From assembly GCA_009982845.1 (NCBI GenBank), contig JAADKB010000006.1, forward strand, positions 1,798,001-1,862,000: a DNA stretch of 64,000 nucleotides, in the 5' to 3' direction. This document shows positions 23,263 through 34,262 of this stretch, one piece after another (the first letter of the stretch is position 1; each line of letters starts with the position of its first letter). Source of the DNA: Delphinella strobiligena (taxonomy: Eukaryota; Ascomycota; Dothideomycetes; Dothideales; Dothioraceae). The position numbers were made by a program, and so were the translations under genes. The notes under the pieces were generated by a model that was given only the letters and a program-made list of their open reading frames with translations, did no database searches and was not told the DNA's origin.

Positions 23263-23632
23263 AGCGATGGAGTTTCGCAAGCTTAATAGGGAATATCGAA
23301 GTGGAAGTGAGATTGGAAGAGCATTGTCAGGGATAAAGCGAGAAGGTTGGGGATGAGGTAGACGTAGGTTGGGGTTTGGATATACAGAACAATAAAGAAA
23401 GTGAAGAAAGAAAGAAAAGGGAAGAAAATTTCACATTTTCCTTTGGGTTGGGGTTGGAAAAACCTTGTGAAGAATTTTTCTTTTTTTTACAGCACAACAG
23501 CAACCGACCACTGGTGTAATCAAAATAAAACAAAACGATTTGAAACTTGAAATAGAACCACGACCAACAATAGCTCGGGATACAAAAGTGGTAGATAGTA
23601 GTACAGGGAGAGAGGCTATAAGCAAAAAGTGA
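23263..23632. other. Purine-rich spacer between tRNA genes
   Basis: AAG/AAAG-rich tracts on the plus strand near 23385-23430 and T-runs near 23475 that could act as Pol III terminators of a minus-strand transcript. No gene seen. Confidence 0.4.
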
Positions 23633-23739
23633 TGATCAGAGTGGGATTCGAACCCACGCCATTTCTGACTAGCGAATAGATGGTCACTCCGAGGAGCGAG
23701 ACCTTAAGCTAGCGCCTTAGACCGCTCGGCCATCTGACC
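23633..23739 (-). tRNA. tRNA-Leu(AAG) with 27-nt intron
   Basis: Minus strand: acceptor GGTCAGA/TCTGATC with discriminator A, D-arm with the long Leu-type loop (TGGCCGAGCGGTCTAAGGCG), perfect anticodon stem CTAGC/GCTAG, loop TT-AAG-G then 27 nt intron and C38, an extra arm of class II type, T-arm GTGGG-TTCGAAT-CCCAC. An alternative fold with the stem shifted by one base would give UAA, but the AAG fold is fully paired. Confidence 0.9.
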
Positions 23740-24428
23740 TATTTGATGAGAGATGGAGGGCTGAGAGAGTTTATGGAGTTTCAAAGTGAGAACGGGAATT
23801 TTGGTTGATATTGGCGGATTTTCTTCGGGGCTGGTGGGGTTGTGGGTGGTTTTGGTTACGTAAGGCGTGTTATTGTGGTGTTCGTGGTGGTGGTGCTGGT
23901 AGTTGAAGTATAGTTGAGAGGAGCTGGTGGGCGTGAGAGTGATGATGGGTCTGGATGATATGAAGTAAAGATTTAAAGATGACTAATTGCTGATGCCGTG
24001 GTTTTGTTGGGACGGAAGACAAGTGAAGGGAGATTAAGAAGGTCAGGATGTCGGTGTGCGCGATGTGTTCGTCGAGGAGCCGTGTCGATGTGCTCCAGAA
24101 AGATGAATAAAGAAAAGGTTGTAGACGATTGGAAGGCGTCAAGTGATGGTATGATGTGGACTGGAAGAGAACAATCGAAGTCTGCAATCAAGTCGATGAC
24201 GCGACGTGGTTGCAAGAGTCTGCACGTTCAACGCAATGAGCACTGCCAACGGGAGAGCCTTGTGAAGCCTTTCGACACAAAAATTCAGGACGTTTGTGAA
24301 CAGACCTTACCGATGCCCTTCTGATGGAGTGTTGTCCAGGTGTGTGGTTGAAGTGACGTGGAGGATGACATATTCGGACGAGAGGTTTATCCGACCCGAA
24401 TGGCCGTACAGCTTGCTTCGTTTCAATC
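23740..24428. other. Intergenic, nothing recognised
   Basis: No supported gene. The last part should be the decayed upstream region of the transporter pseudogene. Confidence 0.4.
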
Positions 24429-25604
24429 ATGGCACAAAAATACACTTCTGGAGCGCATCGATTCAATTGGTCCAATCTGTTGATGATCATCTGCATGTCC
24501 TTTGGTAGCATGTTCTATGGTCACAGCGCATCCATCATTTCAACAACCCTCGCACAGCCCACTTTCATGTATACCTTATGGGACAAGCCTCATGCATGTT
24601 GGGTGCCGAGCTTGGCGCCAACGCGAAGGTAGCTGGGAATGTACTTGGGGTGACCTGGGTCGCGAACGTATGATGGGTTGGGGTTGCTGGCAGGTCAAAC
24701 TCTTCTGGTAGATTCCACTGCCTTCTCCAGTAGTTGCGTGAAGGGAGTTGCGATGCGCATACGATGTCCTGACAATGAATTACAATGAAACATGGACCTA
24801 GATTTGGGTCCAATGCCAGTTTCGAAAAGCAAAGCCTTCTTCGTCAGCAACTTTCGCGTTCGAGTCTACGACTACCAGTGGGCTTATCAAGGCTTCCCGT
24901 TCTGCTGATGTAGCTATGCACTTCGCGTAGCTTCCCTCTACGGATTTTATGTACGGTCTTTGGAGGCGCCCCTGAGTAGGACCCATCGCCGTCTTCACTG
25001 GCTGAGGAATCACAGTTCCTGGAATCCAAAGAACGGTGGTCATAGCTGGTGGCGTTGATTGCGCAGGCCTTGCTGTGAATCGAAGCGAGTGTCCTCCGCC
25101 AACCCCGCCTGGCGAAGGCGTTCCTCGCGATTGCGTTCGAGGAATTGCGCTGCGTTCACCTCGGCTACTTTCTGGATCACTTGAGGTAATGCTCTTGCAA
25201 GTGCTGCCTCGACCATTGCGGAGATCCTTTCTTTTGTCATAGGACCTGGGTCCCTGTGGCTGGCAGCGGGCTGAGATCCGCCATCCAAGCAAAACCTCGA
25301 TACCATAAATGGTCTGTATCAAACTGGTGACTTCTTGGGAGTCTTTGCAACATCCTAGTTATCCGGTTGCGACGGACGAAAGGTTGCAATCATTGTTCTT
25401 GTGGTCATCAGCTCCTTGAGTGGTGTCCTTCTTGCTGGAAGTGTAAATCTAGCAATGTTTATAGTATCTTGCTTCACATCTGAAGCGGGGGCTTTCATGA
25501 TTCTGTCGGCCATCCCAAACTGGACGAATGAAGTCGTGCCCCCTCGTGAACGAATAATACTGGGGGACATTCATGGTTCGGCCTTGTCATTCAGTCTCGA
25601 TTGA
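24429..25604 (+). pseudogene. MFS sugar-porter pseudogene split by ~0.7 kb insertion
   Basis: The first fragment (24429-24591) reads MAQKYTSGAHRFNWSNLLMI, ICMSFGSMFYGHSASI and STTLAQPTF, the TM1 region of fungal sugar porters. The family resumes at 25299 with DTINGLYQTGDFLGVFATS, a TAG at 25356-25358, GCDGRKVAIIVL, VLLAGSVNLAMFIVS, GAFMILSAIP and TNEVVPP, that is TM2 to TM4 including the GRK loop. After 25604 similarity fades and the central and C-terminal halves are missing. So the gene has an insertion, a nonsense codon (consistent with CAG to TAG), degraded key residues and a truncation. Confidence 0.65.
24592..25294 (-). mobile_element. Candidate inserted element of unknown type
   Basis: About 703 nt separates two halves that are adjacent in the transporter family. 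CCTC flanks it on both sides (24588-24591 and 25295-25298), a possible 4-bp target duplication. On the minus strand it has protein-like stretches (MTKERISAMVEAALARALPQ, QFLERNREERLRQAG, then RNYWRRQWNLPEEFDLPA) broken by stops. No terminal repeats or transposase or reverse-transcriptase motif seen. Confidence 0.35.
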
Positions 25605-26033
25605 TTCAACAAGGCAAAAGACGTGCTGCTTTTTCAACTAATCAAAGCAGACGATGGGCAATACGGAGATCGCAGGGCCAAGAAGGTGGGCTTTGCTGCG
25701 TAAGTCTATGATATCTCAACATCTCTACCTCTCGATATGCTATTATAGCAAGCCGACTATAGCCCAATCCTCTATGATAAACCTTGGAGACTTAAACAGA
25801 ACAACGGCTTGTGTAATCAGCGGTTGGCTGAATTTAGTATTCGATTGCGGCTGTATCGCTCTTTTTCGTCATTGATCGCCTACCACGTCCAGTACGGACG
25901 CTACCTTAGGAGGGAAAACTAGAACTAGGTATATTGTTTCCTTCGAGCAGTGTAAGTGGCCATCATAATCTCCATCTGATGTCAAAATCAGGTTCATTTT
26001 CTATCAAAGAAAGACCTTTTCGCGAACTATTCT
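25605..26033. other. Intergenic, nothing recognised
   Basis: May contain further eroded transporter sequence; none is recognisable. Confidence 0.35.
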
Positions 26034-27987
26034 CTAAAATGACAAGAAAACCTCCTTCAGCTTTTGGAAATTAGGTGTACCCAGTCCAGTGACGGGATCC
26101 CAACCAACCGTAGCATTCCAACTAGCGTATGGGATGATACCGGCGCCTGGAATCACTTCGTCGGTCTGCAAATCGACTCCGGCGCAGCCTAGAGATCCAC
26201 CGTTGACGATATCGTTCAAGCCCTTGGACCCGATGGCATACAGGGCAGGGTTCACAAAGCCCAGGACTGGTTTTCCAGCACGGAGACGAGCATCGTTGAG
26301 AAGAGCCAAGATTGCGGCAACGACTGGAGAAGCGGCAGAGGTACCTCCGTTGGGAGTTGCTTGTCCATCAATCACTGTGAGATAGCTGGATATGTATCAG
26401 CTAACAATCATGTCAAGGATCTGTTCTGAAGCGACTTACTCTGGGTACAAGCTGTGAGCAGCAATATCAGGGAATCCACGACTGGAAAAGTCTGTGTAGT
26501 TGTTCGAGGCGTAGTACTCCTTTGTCGCTGGACTGATGTGCTCGCTCAGGTATGTCTCGACAGCTGCCTTTTGATACCATGCTTGCTTGAAATAGTTGCT
26601 GAAGCCACCGCTGCTGGCATTCCAGGCATACTCTGGGTTGTAGAACTGTGTTCCACCGACGGCGGTAACGTATGGGCAAGTAGGAGGGAACTGGGGCGTG
26701 AATTGGGGTTGGTAGGGAGCAACGTTGTTTCTGCACACAGCTCCCACTCCCTCATCGGCGGAGGATTCTAGAATAGTCCTGCCTCGAAGACCCATCATAC
26801 CAATCATGTTGCAAACTCGTTTTGCATATTTCTCAGGAACGGTGTTTTCGTGATCGCCGTAACTGTTCGAGATGACATAAGGAAGGTCCGAGTTGGGCTG
26901 ATAGAGAAGATACTGATAGTACTGGAGGTAAGGCTCATTCTGTTCCGTTGATGCATTAGGAGTGAGCAGATCAGGAACGAAAGGTGGCAAGCCACCCGTG
27001 ATGTATTCGCCGACTGGTAGACCATCCACTAGGCCAATGATGTTTTGTACATCGAGGTTGGCTTCGCCATCTGATTCCGTATCTGGGTCCTGATTATCGA
27101 CTCCGCCATTGATGAAAGCCAAGACAGTGAAATTTTGGGAAGGAATGTTGTAGATGTTCTCGAACTGAGCTAGATCGGAGTAACTGGCTGATTCATTCAA
27201 GAAGCTTCCGAATGCAATGCTGCTTCCGGACTTGGGATCAGCTGTGTAGTTCCCAACATTATAAAGCTCCTTAAGACACCCCGGTCCAATCAAGGTGTAA
27301 TTTGTGGTCACGTTCGCAGAGATGGGATATGCAACCGTCATCTCACATGAGGTCTGGAGCTGTCGCTTCTCCAAGGCGTTCTTGAAAGCTTCCGATCCAC
27401 GAACCCGTGGGACGGCATTGTGAGTCTTCATGTTGCCAAAATATGTGGTTGGTGAGATCAAGTCAATGTGTTCGCCAAGGCCATTGGGAATCGAATAGCT
27501 CGTTGTGCGAAGTCGCTCTGTCGTCCCATCTGAATAAACTTTGAATTCAGTGTCAAGCATAGTGTTGGCGTTTCCAACAGTGGTCAAGAAAGTAATCATG
27601 CCACCATCATTGACAATGTTCGTGGCATTGGCACTCTGAAGCCAAGATACGACTTTGCTTATAGATGCATTCGAAGGTGCAAACAAAGAGTTTATCCCAT
27701 CGATATCGAGATATTTGCCATAGTCTGGACTGCCTGGAGTGGAAACACTAGCAAGTTGAGACTCCAGACGATCGATGTTTTGATATTGCCTGTGAGATCA
27801 ATTAGCTTTTCTTGAACTCTGATTTCTCGCACTTGTAAACTTACAGAGCTACTTGCAACTGGATAGTAGTGTTGTTTGACACTGTGGTATCAGACTCTGC
27901 CCAGCCAGACGGTAGAGACGTCAGAGACTCGTGTACAGCTGCAAACGTGGGCAAGACGAACGAGAGTAATAATTTCGTGGACAACAT
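26034..27987 (-). CDS. Secreted tripeptidyl-peptidase, sedolisin family S53
   Basis: Exons 27987-27845, 27789-26440 and 26385-26034, 614 aa. Introns of 55 and 54 nt (both GTAAGT...CAG) restore VALQYQNIDRLESQL and SLYPDYLTVIDGQ. The N-terminus MLSTKLLLSFVLPTFAAVH is a signal peptide; a pro-kumamolisin propeptide follows (about 30-190). In the catalytic domain the Glu/Asp pair lies in SDGEANLDVQ, the oxyanion Asp in SSADEGVG, the nucleophile in GGTSAASPVVAAI, and the calcium site near DIVNGG and GWDPVTGLGTP. Many N-glycosylation sequons. Such enzymes cleave tripeptides from protein N-termini at acid pH outside the cell. Confidence 0.93.
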
Positions 27988-29006
27988 CTTGGTAACAATC
28001 GAAGGAAACACGCTCAAGACAGAAGCAACAACAGCGCGACATAACTGGGGCAATTATATAGTGACCTCATCAATTGTCTTCGAATTCTTGTGGACCAGCT
28101 GCCTGTTCGGTACACCAATTGCTGCTTCGTGACGCTTCTCTGCAGAGATTGTGCGTCTTTTACCTTGATTAAAGCTACACTAGAACGCCGATCATATGTA
28201 GGTGTAGCCTTCTCTGGAAGGTCGGCTTCATATTTTCCGACCAATTTAAAGCCAAAATCTTTGGATATAGATTGATTAGACATCGGCAACGTGATAGATG
28301 ACTTGATAGAATCGCCAAAAAGCGTCTCTCCGATTTTGCTTATCTTATCATTGAATGTGGCGCGTGTTCTCAGCAACATTGCTTGGTGCAAGTGATATAG
28401 AGTCACTTAAAGATCGAATGCGCACTTCTTCGCGAGCATACTCAGGACACGCATACCATCCCTAATTCCTGGATGCTAAGATTTGGCTCTCGATGCTGTA
28501 GGTCAATAGTTGGAGACTATCAGCGACATGTATCCACATTGAGAGGAGGTCAGAGAAGTCTTGTCTGCGAAATCAGGGTCGTACAACGGGAAGTGCATAG
28601 TCGCTTTCTGAAGCCCGCCGTACCCCGCAACCAGTGAAGATTGGCGCTTTACCTCCTCCAAGAGTGCAAAAGTTATGTATTTCTTGGGCTATAACTCAAG
28701 TGTCGACGTTATCTACTCTAAACAGCGGTGTCGCATACCGTACTGTGAGTAGAGTCAGCTGCAATGGTCGACGCTCACTTCCAACCTCGTCTTTCACGGC
28801 TGGACTTGCCTGTTTAGGCCCGACTTGATAAAAGCTTATCACATTGAAACATTGGCCAATCCTCCTTATCTTCATATAGTAGCGGGCCGTCAATTTCTAC
28901 GGCGGCGAGGTAGCGATAAAATGCGCTGCTCTTCCCCCTTCAAATCTGCCGAAGAAGCTAAAAATCATAGTCCAGACGTTCTGACACGAAAAGTCTATCA
29001 TTCATC
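27988..29006. other. Divergent intergenic region S53 peptidase / ammonium transporter
   Basis: About 1 kb without a supported gene. The TATA element above serves the peptidase; both flanking genes are commonly nitrogen regulated, and several GATA cores occur (for example GATAAG-type at 28338 on the minus strand), but no clustered site stands out. Confidence 0.35.
28054..28060 (-). promoter_or_regulatory. TATA box of the S53 peptidase
   Basis: TATATAA on the minus strand, about 67 nt upstream of the start codon, a normal spacing. Confidence 0.45.
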
Positions 29007-30540
29007 ATGGCAGCTGCGGTGGTCGCAGCTTGGGAGCAGTGTGATAAGGTCGACACTGCCTTCGTGTTCGCTTGCTGCGCATTCTGTTGGCCTATTGTGC
29101 CTGCTGTCGGTCTGGCATACTCCGGGTACTCTACGAGACGAAATGGATTGGCCAGCTTCTATCCTTCCATCCTGGCCATGGGGGTTTGCACACTGCAATG
29201 GTGGGCGATAGGCTACTCCATCGCCTTTGGCGAAGGAAATGGATTTTTTGGAGGATTGGAATATGCTTTCCATAATGACGTGCTCTCGGAGCCTGTAGGT
29301 ACCGTACCTGCGATCCTCTTCAGCTTTTTTCAACTACTTTTTCAAGCGACCGTTTGCGCTATTGCGGTTGGAGGTGCTTGTGAACGAGGGAGATTGTTAC
29401 CTTTGATACCTTTTATCTTTGTAAGTTATGTTTCCTCTGTGGGTACCACATGCCGCTGATGAAGGATCTTCTTTCAGCTTTGGGGAACATTTATCTACTG
29501 TCCTCTTGCTCATACGGTCTGGTCCGAGAATGGTTATCTTGCTAGCATCGGTGTCTTAGATTTTGCCGGAGGCACGCCTGTCCATGTTTGCTCGGGTGCA
29601 ACAGCGACCGCTATGAGCGTCTATTTATCCAATCCTATTGCCAGGTCGCGTAGATCCAAAGTCCGGACCCCTTCACACCTTGCGCTTCACCGCCCACATA
29701 ATACCGTACAGCAGGTCATTAGCCTCATAATCATTTGGGGATCTTGGCTTGCTTTCGATGCTGGTACCACTATGAGCCTCAATTTCAAGTCCATTATGGC
29801 TCTATATGTCACGAATATCTGTGCCGCAAGCGGTGCCATGACTTGGGCTTGCATCAGCTACCTTGAGACTGGAAAATGGTCCTTTGACTCTGTGTTCTTG
29901 GGCGCTATTTCCGGGTTGGTCATGATAACACCATCTGCCGGGTTCATCGGCATCACCACCGCCTTCTTGTAAGTTTGCTCGTTCGATCAGGGTTTCGTAA
30001 GACTGAAGCGTGTGACAGTTTCGGCGTTTTCGGTGCTCTGGTCTTCCGGCAGAGTTTGCGAATCAAATTCACCGACCTAGCTCGCCGTTTGCGTTGGGTG
30101 GATAACGGAGACACTTTTGCCACACATTGCATCGGAGGCTTCTGTGGCACTCTGATGACAGGCCTCTTCGCGTCGAAAGTGGTCACAGCCTATGACGGCT
30201 CTACAGAAATCGCGGGAGGTGTTTTCTTCGATGGAAACGTCAGACAGCTGGGCATCCAACTGTTTGAGGCCGTCCTTGGGTTCACGTGGACTTTTGTCCT
30301 CTCCTACTTCTTTTACACCCTCATTGATTGCGTACCCGGCTTCGAGGTTCTCGCGGAAGATAGGTGAGCTGTCGCTGCCTTGAGACTTTGTATTCTGTAA
30401 CTTTCACTGACTACCGACATAGTGAAATTCTTGCTGGCATGGATGCTACTCAAATGGAGGAGTCGTTCAGTGGTGCTCATTTTGATGATGAACTAGACTA
30501 CAAGCCATTTCACAAGGCAGCACCCATAGCACTGGATTGA
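29007..30540 (+). CDS. Ammonium transporter (Amt/Mep family), 4 exons
   Basis: Exons 29007-29420, 29478-29968, 30019-30363 and 30423-30540, 455 aa. Introns of 57, 50 and 59 nt (GTAAGT, GTAAGT, GTGAGC donors) are all in phase. Recognisable: QWWAIGYSIAFG (TM3), LWGTFIYCPLAHTVW (TM4), the signature VLDFAGGTPVHVCSGATA with the conserved Asp and first pore His, WLAFDAGTTMSLN (TM6), and THCIGGFCGTLMTGLF with the second pore His. Eleven membrane helices expected, plasma membrane, ammonium uptake. The N-terminus (FACCAFCWPIVPAVGLAYSG) departs from the usual motif, and the C-tail is short, so regulation may differ from Mep2. Confidence 0.92.
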
Positions 30541-31074
30541 GTTCGTGGTATGGCATGAAGGATCCATAGATACAAGTCTGTTCGCAGTACGGCTGTCAGA
30601 TCGAATGTTCATCCACGCATGTCGCTTGTACGCTATTGCGACTGCGGCGGCAAAACATGTCTTGACAAGAGACGACAGTGCAGTGCCGAATCTACTGCGC
30701 CATCCTTGGCTGTTCAGGTCGAATGTCCCTCCAGAAGGCGTCACAGTGGAGTGATTCAGTAATGCGAAGTGCACGTAATGTTCTGTGGCAACAAGCAGCC
30801 CTGCGACTTGAAGGCCAAACATTTTCGTGGGTGTGCGCCAATCGATGCCCCAGCTTACTGATGGTAAGTCGCTTGGAGGGTCCGTAGTGGCGAAAATAGA
30901 CTCAACGAGCTTATTAGTGGTTGGAAATCTGTCTTGCAAGTCGAGTGTTTTGACCAGATATCTCGTGACATTGTGGACCGAGTCATCTCTTGTATGGGAT
31001 CGGTGGGTCAGAATACATGTCGCCAGAACAAAAATGAATCTGGATCTTGATAGCTTGCTCAGAAGCATATGCAT
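30493..31074 (-). pseudogene. Truncated 5' part of a fungal multi-pass membrane protein gene
   Basis: The minus-strand frame reads WRTPTKMFGLQVAGLLVATE, HYVHFALLNHS, then QGWRSRFGTALSSLVKTCFA and AAVAIAYKRHAWMNIR. This resembles the N-terminal two-helix start of a large family of fungal integral membrane proteins of unknown function (usually 500-700 aa). Here the frame stops after 193 codons and overlaps the last exon of the ammonium transporter by 48 nt on the other strand, so the rest of the gene is absent. Family recall is from pattern only. Confidence 0.4.
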
Positions 31075-31528
31075 GCTGGGGCTTACTTCATGAACTTCGG
31101 CCTCCGTTCAACAAGGTAAAGACTGGCTGACTAGAATGAGATGGAATAAAGTACGCTGTAGAGGAAGAGAGAGAGAAAGTAAAACTTGAATTTCTCCATT
31201 CAGTTTCAGTTTCAGTATCAGATTTGCATTCAACAAGCAGGCTATAAAACCTCCGCAACCAGTCCCAGAAGGCCCATGTTCATCCTATTCGGAGAAAAGG
31301 CATTGTGTTCACGCAAAGAAGCCACAGATACGCAGTAGTAAAACGCCTTTTGTTCGCCACCCCCGAACCATGCAGATATGCTTGTTGAAATCGAGGCAAA
31401 GCAAATACCCACACGAGCGAATCACCAGATTTGGCCGCCATCATCATTAAACACCCCTCAAGCCCACGCCATAAGCAACCGTGAAAGCATCGATAAAAAA
31501 CCATGATCACCCATGCAAAGCCGAAGTT
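31075..31528. other. Intergenic, 3' region of PRPP synthetase
   Basis: No gene recognised. Confidence 0.4.
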
Positions 31529-33490
31529 CTAATCGAAGTGTGCAAATAGTTGGGAGATGCTCTCGCCGTGGGCATTCCTCCTGATGGCCTCGGAGAGCAA
31601 GTGGCTGATGTCCAGGACGACCAGCTTGCTGATGACGGCGCGCTTCTCCTCGGGAATGGGGAAGGAATTTGTGACAATGATACGATCAATCTGGTCACAG
31701 GCCTCCATCTCCTCGAGAGCGTCATCGCCAAACAGGCCGTGAGTAGCCATGCAGTAGACCTTGGTTGCGCCACCGCGCTTGACGACGGTCTCGGCGGCGG
31801 CGATCCAACTCCCAGCTTTGTCCATGATGTCGTCAATGATCAAAACGGGGCGTTTTCTAACGTTGCCGACGAGGGTGATTGTCGTTTCTAGTTCGGGGTT
31901 CTTGAGAGCCTCTTCTTCCTCGTCATCCGAGGCGGTGGCGTCACCGGTGCCACCAAGACCGCCGTTATAGTGACCATTGTGGTGGGCGTGAGACGAGGCG
32001 GTTGACATGAAGGAGTTCAACATGTGCTCGGGTGGTGAGCCAGGTTCCGAGTCCGAGTCTCTGGGAAGAGTGGGAATGGACGAGTTCATGGCGGAAAGCA
32101 TTGGTGAGGGATAGTCGTCATCGACAAGGTGGCCGTGGATAAGACGTCCAGTGATAACGTTGCGGGCGCGCTGCGAAGGTCAGTCAGTCTGTCATTTGCC
32201 ATCCTTCCATGACGTCCTCACCTCGTCGACAAATTCCTCATCCTCCCCATTGTCCTCAGCTTCGCTGATCTCGTTGGTAGTGCCAGGGACCGTCTTCATA
32301 CGTGTCAATCTAGGTGGCGCTTGAGACTCCGGGTCAATGGACGGACGACGAGAATCGCCGTCTGCCGAGTCAGGTCTGATAGACTGTGCGAGTGGACTTG
32401 ATGGAATATGGGCAGAGTTGGACAGTCTGTTGACGGCACCAGGCATCAGAGAGGTAGTAGCTCTAGGCTTGGCTGGACGTCTGGGAAAGCCGTCAGGGGC
32501 AGTGTCGAGGTACTCGGATGGCTTGATGTGGCCAGATTGAGGGGCATAATCATGCTCAATGGGAGTGTCGGCAGCTTCTCCAATATCGAGCTGGTCCTCG
32601 ACATCCTCTTCAGCCTTTGAGATGTGGCCGGACTTGGCGTCAATGCCGTCCAACATGAGACTATTGAGCATACTGCCAGGCATGTGTCCGTCGTGCATGT
32701 ATGGTTGCCTCCTTCTGTCTGTTGTGATGATTCCGAAGCTGAGCTTGAGGGCATCGGCGAGCGAAGTCACACGCTTGGTTCCGCCGGGGTTCTTGCTGAC
32801 ACAGACAGCATTGTGCCAGTCCTTGACGTTGTTGCGAATCCACTTTGCGAGCAGAGGTTCGGCAACGAGGTTGTCGACAGGACACTTGAAGAAGCCCTGC
32901 ATCTGGCTGGCGTGCAAGTCGATGGTGATGACGTGAGTGACGCCGGCGACGTGCATGAGGTTGGCCACCATGCGCGCCGTGATTGCGCCTCTGTGTGACT
33001 TCTTCTTGGACTGTCTGGAGTATGGAAAGTATGGGATGACGGCTGGTTTGGACCGTCAGTGCCTTGTCCTTGTCACACGACCAACTTCCCGATTGAGGAG
33101 AAGAGAAGGATTTCGAGCATACCAGTCACAGACTTGGAAGATCCCCCCTTACAAGCGTTAATCATAATGAGGAGCTCCATGACCATGTCATTCATCCTGT
33201 GCCGAAGTCAGCAAGGCTAATCCAGCCAAGCCAGCATTCGAGTCCGCCCTACTTATTGCTGCCGGACTGCACAATGAAGACATTCTTGTCTCTGACCGAT
33301 GTGTCTGCGCCGGGTCAGTTACGTTGAATAATTGATAATGTTTCATCAATAACTCACGGATCTCGACACTGGTCTCGCCATTCTTGAACTTGCCGAGTGC
33401 GACCTTGCCAGGCGTGTCACCGAGCCAGGCACAGATTTTATCGACAAGAGCGGGGTGCGAAGTGCCCGAGAAGATACACGTTTGACGCAT
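31529..33490 (-). CDS. Ribose-phosphate pyrophosphokinase, Prs5-like with large insert (5 exons)
   Basis: Exons 33490-33358, 33304-33253, 33196-33123, 33042-32222 and 32170-31529, 573 aa. Four introns (53, 56, 80, 51 nt) are all in phase and rebuild ETSVEIHTSVRDKNVFIVQS, SGSNKMNDMVMELL and SVTAVIPYFPYSRQ. The catalytic flexible-loop region and ITIDLHASQMQGFF (metal/ATP site) are present, and the PRPP loop is VLIIDDIMDKAGSW. Between the two halves lies an acidic, Ser/Pro-rich insert of roughly 200 residues (about 200-420), like the non-homologous regions of yeast Prs1/Prs5. Makes PRPP from ribose-5-phosphate and ATP for nucleotide, His and Trp synthesis; insert-bearing Prs subunits also act in cell-wall integrity signalling. 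Confidence 0.92.
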
Positions 33491-34119
33491 CTTGCTGGGA
33501 TGTCTTGTCTATTGTTGAGGGGCCCTGTGTTGTTTATCCTCTCATTGCAAGCATGTGGTAGATGAAGTGGACGAAGTGGATTGGGACCGCTGGCGGACAG
33601 ACGTCTTTCGTGCCTGGTTTCACATGGCTAAGATACAGAACACACCAGCAGCTGAGGTCACCAGAAATTCTGGAAAAACAACGCAACGCGCACGGCCCTC
33701 GATCGATAAGATCTTAATCAGTCGCCCCTCATTGGCCGACCTTATACTTGTGCCTGACCATCTTCAACCAAATTGAGAAGGCATGTGAATGTCAAGTGAG
33801 ATATAAATGTACTACGAGTCACGAACACGAGGTCTATTGGTTGCACACCATCCTCGGTACTCGTGACCTCACCCTATCAGTGTGACATGTAGCAGCCTGA
33901 AGCCCCGCGCCGAGCCTCATTCATGCAGCACAGCAGTACGTGATAAGTGAGCGGTGAGTGTGCCGACATCTATACCTTATAAGGACCGCCCGCCCCATGA
34001 CCTTTTGCTCTCTCTCAACGAAACGAAAAGTTGAAAGCTGCACCAAGTCTCGACAAGAACCTCAAGATAGCCACTATCACGCAATTCAAACATCAACCCG
34101 TCACCCCGCCTTCTCCATC
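33491..34119. other. Divergent intergenic region
   Basis: Between the PRPP synthetase start and the mini-gene. A TTATAAGG element lies at 33977 on the plus strand. An ATG frame at 33555 has no family similarity. Confidence 0.4.
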
Positions 34120-34262
34120 ATGAACCACGCATCCTGCCCCAAGTGCGGAAGCACCATCTCTGGAGGTAAAACCTGCAGTTCCTGTGGTGCCGTAAGAGCT
34201 TGTTCTTCCTTTGCTAAATTCAACCACCATTGACGAACCTCTTCCAGACATGCCCTCAATGA
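34120..34262 (+). CDS. 28-residue cysteine-rich zinc-ribbon-like mini-protein (2 exons)
   Basis: Exons 34120-34191 and 34248-34262. The 56 nt intron has a GTAAGA donor, a CTAAAT/TTGAC branch-like stretch and a TTCCAG acceptor. The predicted peptide starts MNHASCPKCGSTISGGKTC and ends SSCGATCPQ: CxxC, then CxxC, then one more Cys within 28 residues, which looks like a miniature zinc ribbon or metal-binding peptide. The ATG has a good context (ATC before it) and the upstream leader is pyrimidine/adenine rich. Too short for confident homology; the case rests on the spacing of cysteines and clean splice sites. Confidence 0.5.

Noticed and set aside
23633..23739. tRNA-Leu with UAA anticodon
   Set aside because: This needs a stem shifted by one base with a GU pair; the AAG fold has a perfect five-pair stem and a purine at position 37.
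30545..30887. Plus-strand frames downstream of the ammonium transporter
   Set aside because: They are antisense to the more protein-like minus-strand membrane-protein fragment and have no motifs.
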